DNA of 64,000 nucleotides, taken from Saccharopolyspora rosea (GTDB lineage: Bacteria > Actinomycetota > Actinomycetes > Mycobacteriales > Pseudonocardiaceae). Position 1 is the stretch's first letter. Each line of letters begins with the position of its first letter. This document shows, one piece after another, positions 62,254-64,000 of this stretch. Where the stretch lies: assembly GCF_025643595.1 (NCBI RefSeq), contig NZ_CP102826.1, forward strand, positions 2,914,001 to 2,978,000, read 5' to 3'. Made by a program: the position numbers and the translations under genes. A model generated the notes under the pieces. The model had not been told where the DNA came from. It saw nothing but the letters and a program-made list of their open reading frames with translations, and did not search any database.

Positions 62254-63768
62254 CTAACGGGTCCGTCGGCCCGCGAGTTGGAACGCGGTGCCGAGAACGA
62301 GCAACGCCGCCAGCGGGACGACCTGGGTGAGCGTGTAGTCGAACCGCTGTCCGGCGAACCCGGACGGCAGCGAGTCGTCCGGATTCCCGCCGGTGCCGAA
62401 CCAGCCCACGCCCAGTCCCGGCCAGATCAGGGTGGCCACGGTGAACGCCACCAGGCCCGTCGTGAGCGCGGTGACCGCGGTGACCCCGGCGGTGCCGCCG
62501 GGGATCCGGAACGGCCGCGGCACGTCCGGCATCCTGCGGCGCAGCACCAGCAGCGCCGGGAAGGTGACCACGTAGCTGATGAACGTCGTGGAGATGGTCA
62601 GCGCCAGCACGGCGCTGAAGTACTTCTCGGCGTCACCGCCGGACAGGTCCAGCGCCAGCACCATGACGACCGAGGCGAGCACCCCGGACAGCACGTTGAT
62701 CCGCACCGGAGTTCCCCGCTTGGCGGAGAATTCGCCGAGCCAGCGCGGTCCCGCGCCGTCCGCGCACGCCACCGCCTGCGCCCGGTGCGCGCCCATCGCC
62801 CAGCCGACCCCGCTGGTGAGCACGCCGATGATGAGCCCACCGGCGCAGATCATGCCGAACACCTGGCCCCAGCCGGTGAGCGTCACGGTGCCGTCGGGTG
62901 CCACCGATCCGCCGTAGACGGTGAACACCGTCTTGCACGCGTCGACGAACCCGCCCAGGCCGCCGATCCGGTCGGCGGGCACCACCAGCAGGATTCCCAG
63001 GATCGGCAGGCCGTACAGCAGGAACGACGCCAGCCCGGAACGCAGGATCGCGAACGGCACGGTGCGCCGCGCGTCGGTCATCTCCTCGGCGGCGGTGTTG
63101 GGCAGTTCGAACCCGACGAAGTTGAAGATCAGCGCGGGCACCAACGCGACGAAGCCGGGGTAGGTGGGCGCGAACTCGTGCGCGTGCAGCGGCTGGAAAC
63201 CGTTGCGCAGCCCGTAGATCACCACCGACACCGTGAAGAAGCCGAGCAGCACCACGCGGGCCAGGCCGCCCGCGGTCGGCACCCACTTGCCGACGCGCAA
63301 CGAGGAGGCGACGGCCAGCACGCTGGCCCAGACGAACACCAGGCCCGCGACGTGGGTCCAGAACGGGTCCAGGTCGACGAAGAAGGACCGGAACGTGGTC
63401 AGCGCGACGACCGTCAGCGAGCCGCCGATCCAGATCGGGTTGGTGACCCAGTACAGGACCTGGTTGACCCCGGCGACGAACCGGCCGAACGCCAGTTTGG
63501 TCCACACGTACGGTCCGCCCTCCAGCGGGAAGGCGGTGCCCAGTTCGGCCACCAGCAGTCCGTAGGGCAGGAAGAACACGACCGCCAGCACGACCATCCA
63601 GGTCAGTCCCTGCGGGCCGTGCGCGGCGACGCTGCCGATGGTGTCCAGCCCGACCACGGTGCACACCAGCAGGAAGAACACGTCCACGCGGCGCAGCGCC
63701 CGGCGGAGCCGGGACCGCTGCCGCGTCCAGTCGTCGGCCAGGTCCGCGCTGCCTCGGGTGCTCGTCAT
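62254..63768 (-). CDS. APC-family amino-acid/polyamine permease
   Basis: A 504-residue inner-membrane transporter with about twelve segments. Characteristic parts: VDVFFLLVCTVVGLDTIGSVAAHGPQGLTWMV, FPLEGGPYVWTKLAFGRFVAGVNQVLYWVTNP and FNFVGFELPNTAAEEMTDARRTVPFAILRSG. The wording resembles glutamate:GABA antiporter-like members of the APC superfamily. ATG 63768 has GGAG upstream. A TetR gene lies divergent 155 bases away with a clear operator between. The amino acid or amine is unknown. Confidence 0.87.
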   Translation of the reverse strand: MTSTRGSADLADDWTRQRSRLRRALRRVDVFFLLVCTVVGLDTIGSVAAHGPQGLTWMVVLAVVFFLPYGLLVAELGTAFPLEGGPYVWTKLAFGRFVAGVNQVLYWVTNPIWIGGSLTVVALTTFRSFFVDLDPFWTHVAGLVFVWASVLAVASSLRVGKWVPTAGGLARVVLLGFFTVSVVIYGLRNGFQPLHAHEFAPTYPGFVALVPALIFNFVGFELPNTAAEEMTDARRTVPFAILRSGLASFLLYGLPILGILLVVPADRIGGLGGFVDACKTVFTVYGGSVAPDGTVTLTGWGQVFGMICAGGLIIGVLTSGVGWAMGAHRAQAVACADGAGPRWLGEFSAKRGTPVRINVLSGVLASVVMVLALDLSGGDAEKYFSAVLALTISTTFISYVVTFPALLVLRRRMPDVPRPFRIPGGTAGVTAVTALTTGLVAFTVATLIWPGLGVGWFGTGGNPDDSLPSGFAGQRFDYTLTQVVPLAALLVLGTAFQLAGRRTR

Positions 63769-63817
63769 GATGTGAAGCTCCGTCCGTTGCGACCGGACGC
63801 CGCGGGTCGAGGGCCCA

Positions 63818-63843
63818 CTACTAACTGTCCGGTCAGTCAGTAG
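63818..63843. promoter_or_regulatory. Palindromic operator between APC permease and TetR genes
   Basis: Arms CTACTAACTG and CAGTCAGTAG around TCCGGT, complementary at 9 of 10 positions. It is placed in the divergent control region and is of the ACTGACNNNNCAGT type often bound by TetR regulators. Confidence 0.65.
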
Positions 63844-63923
63844 TTCCAGGATGTTCGCAATCGCACCCGCCCTGTCAAGCCCTGTGATCGGGTCGCAACC
63901 GGCCACCGCGATACCGTGCGGGC

Positions 63924-64000
63924 GTGGAACGCCAGCGCAAACCGGTCACGACCCGTCGCGACGAGATCATCGCGGCCACCCTGGACCTGATCGCCGAACG
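63924..64000 (+). CDS. TetR-family regulator, 3'-truncated by window edge
   Basis: From GTG 63924 the frame reads MERQRKPVTTRRDEIIAATLDLIAE and runs off the window. This is the opening of a TetR helix-turn-helix (TRRDEIIxAxLDLIAE). The divergent permease and the palindrome between suggest it represses both. Only 25 residues are seen. Confidence 0.75.
   Translation, partial: MERQRKPVTTRRDEIIAATLDLIAE

Overview
The window is 64 kb of very GC-rich DNA with strong G/C preference at third codon positions, frequent GTG starts, GTGA start/stop overlaps and perfect GC-rich terminator hairpins. Gene content (DevR-type response regulator, F420-type Ddn-family reductase, MpaB-like oxygenase, LAL-type BenR-like regulator, DUF2277, DUF2795) points to a free-living actinomycete, most likely of the Pseudonocardiaceae. 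The family placement is inference; no rRNA or marker gene is present to settle it.

Layout. 1-6.3 kb: organosulfur cluster (partial sfnG and two SfnB/DszC-like flavoproteins), a GntR/UTRA regulator and an MHS-type transporter. 6.4-13.2 kb: Acg-like nitroreductase, DUF2795 protein, epimerase, a 1-kb gene-poor gap, an NCS2 purine permease and a Tat-exported phosphoesterase. 13.6-18.3 kb: class A penicillin-binding protein, secreted trypsin-like protein, Ddn-family reductase, MpaB-like oxygenase. 18.5-23.7 kb: Hrp1-like CBS protein, DevR-like regulator and a 1296-aa soluble poly-HAMP hybrid kinase. 24-28.5 kb: a STAND-like NTPase with an altered P-loop, a GT-B-like gene interrupted in frame by thirteen 8-bp repeats, and an enol-lactonase-like hydrolase. 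28.6-38.5 kb: benzoate degradation by the ortho route, benABCD plus a benR-like regulator divergent from lysR-catB-catA-catC. 38.5-41.8 kb: three transposable units stacked at the TGA stop of catC. 42-46.7 kb: MaoC / MmgE-PrpD / acyl-CoA dehydrogenase / GntR cluster. 46.8-59.6 kb: housekeeping and redox genes, including a six-gene minus-strand run (TetR to RluA) and a salicylyl-CoA hydroxylase-like gene with SDR and MaoC neighbours. 59.6-64 kb: a tiny Trp/Gly-rich peptide gene with its own promoter and an intercistronic hairpin ahead of an ABC exporter, then an amino-acid permease with a divergent, truncated TetR gene.

The most unusual items are: (i) the 52-residue Trp/Gly-rich peptide (11 Trp and 21 Gly) encoded directly upstream of an ABC exporter, a candidate new peptide or RiPP system; (ii) a family of small terminator-bearing repeats (119-231 bp) that, with two related insertion sequences, sit exactly on TGA stop codons and duplicate the TGA; (iii) an 8-bp x 13 simple repeat inside a coding frame, a predicted phase-variable switch.

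Metabolic logic: benABC/D convert benzoate to catechol; catA, catB and catC convert catechol to the beta-ketoadipate enol-lactone; the hydrolase at 27.7-28.5 kb could open the lactone. BenR-like (LAL) and LysR regulators flank the two arms.
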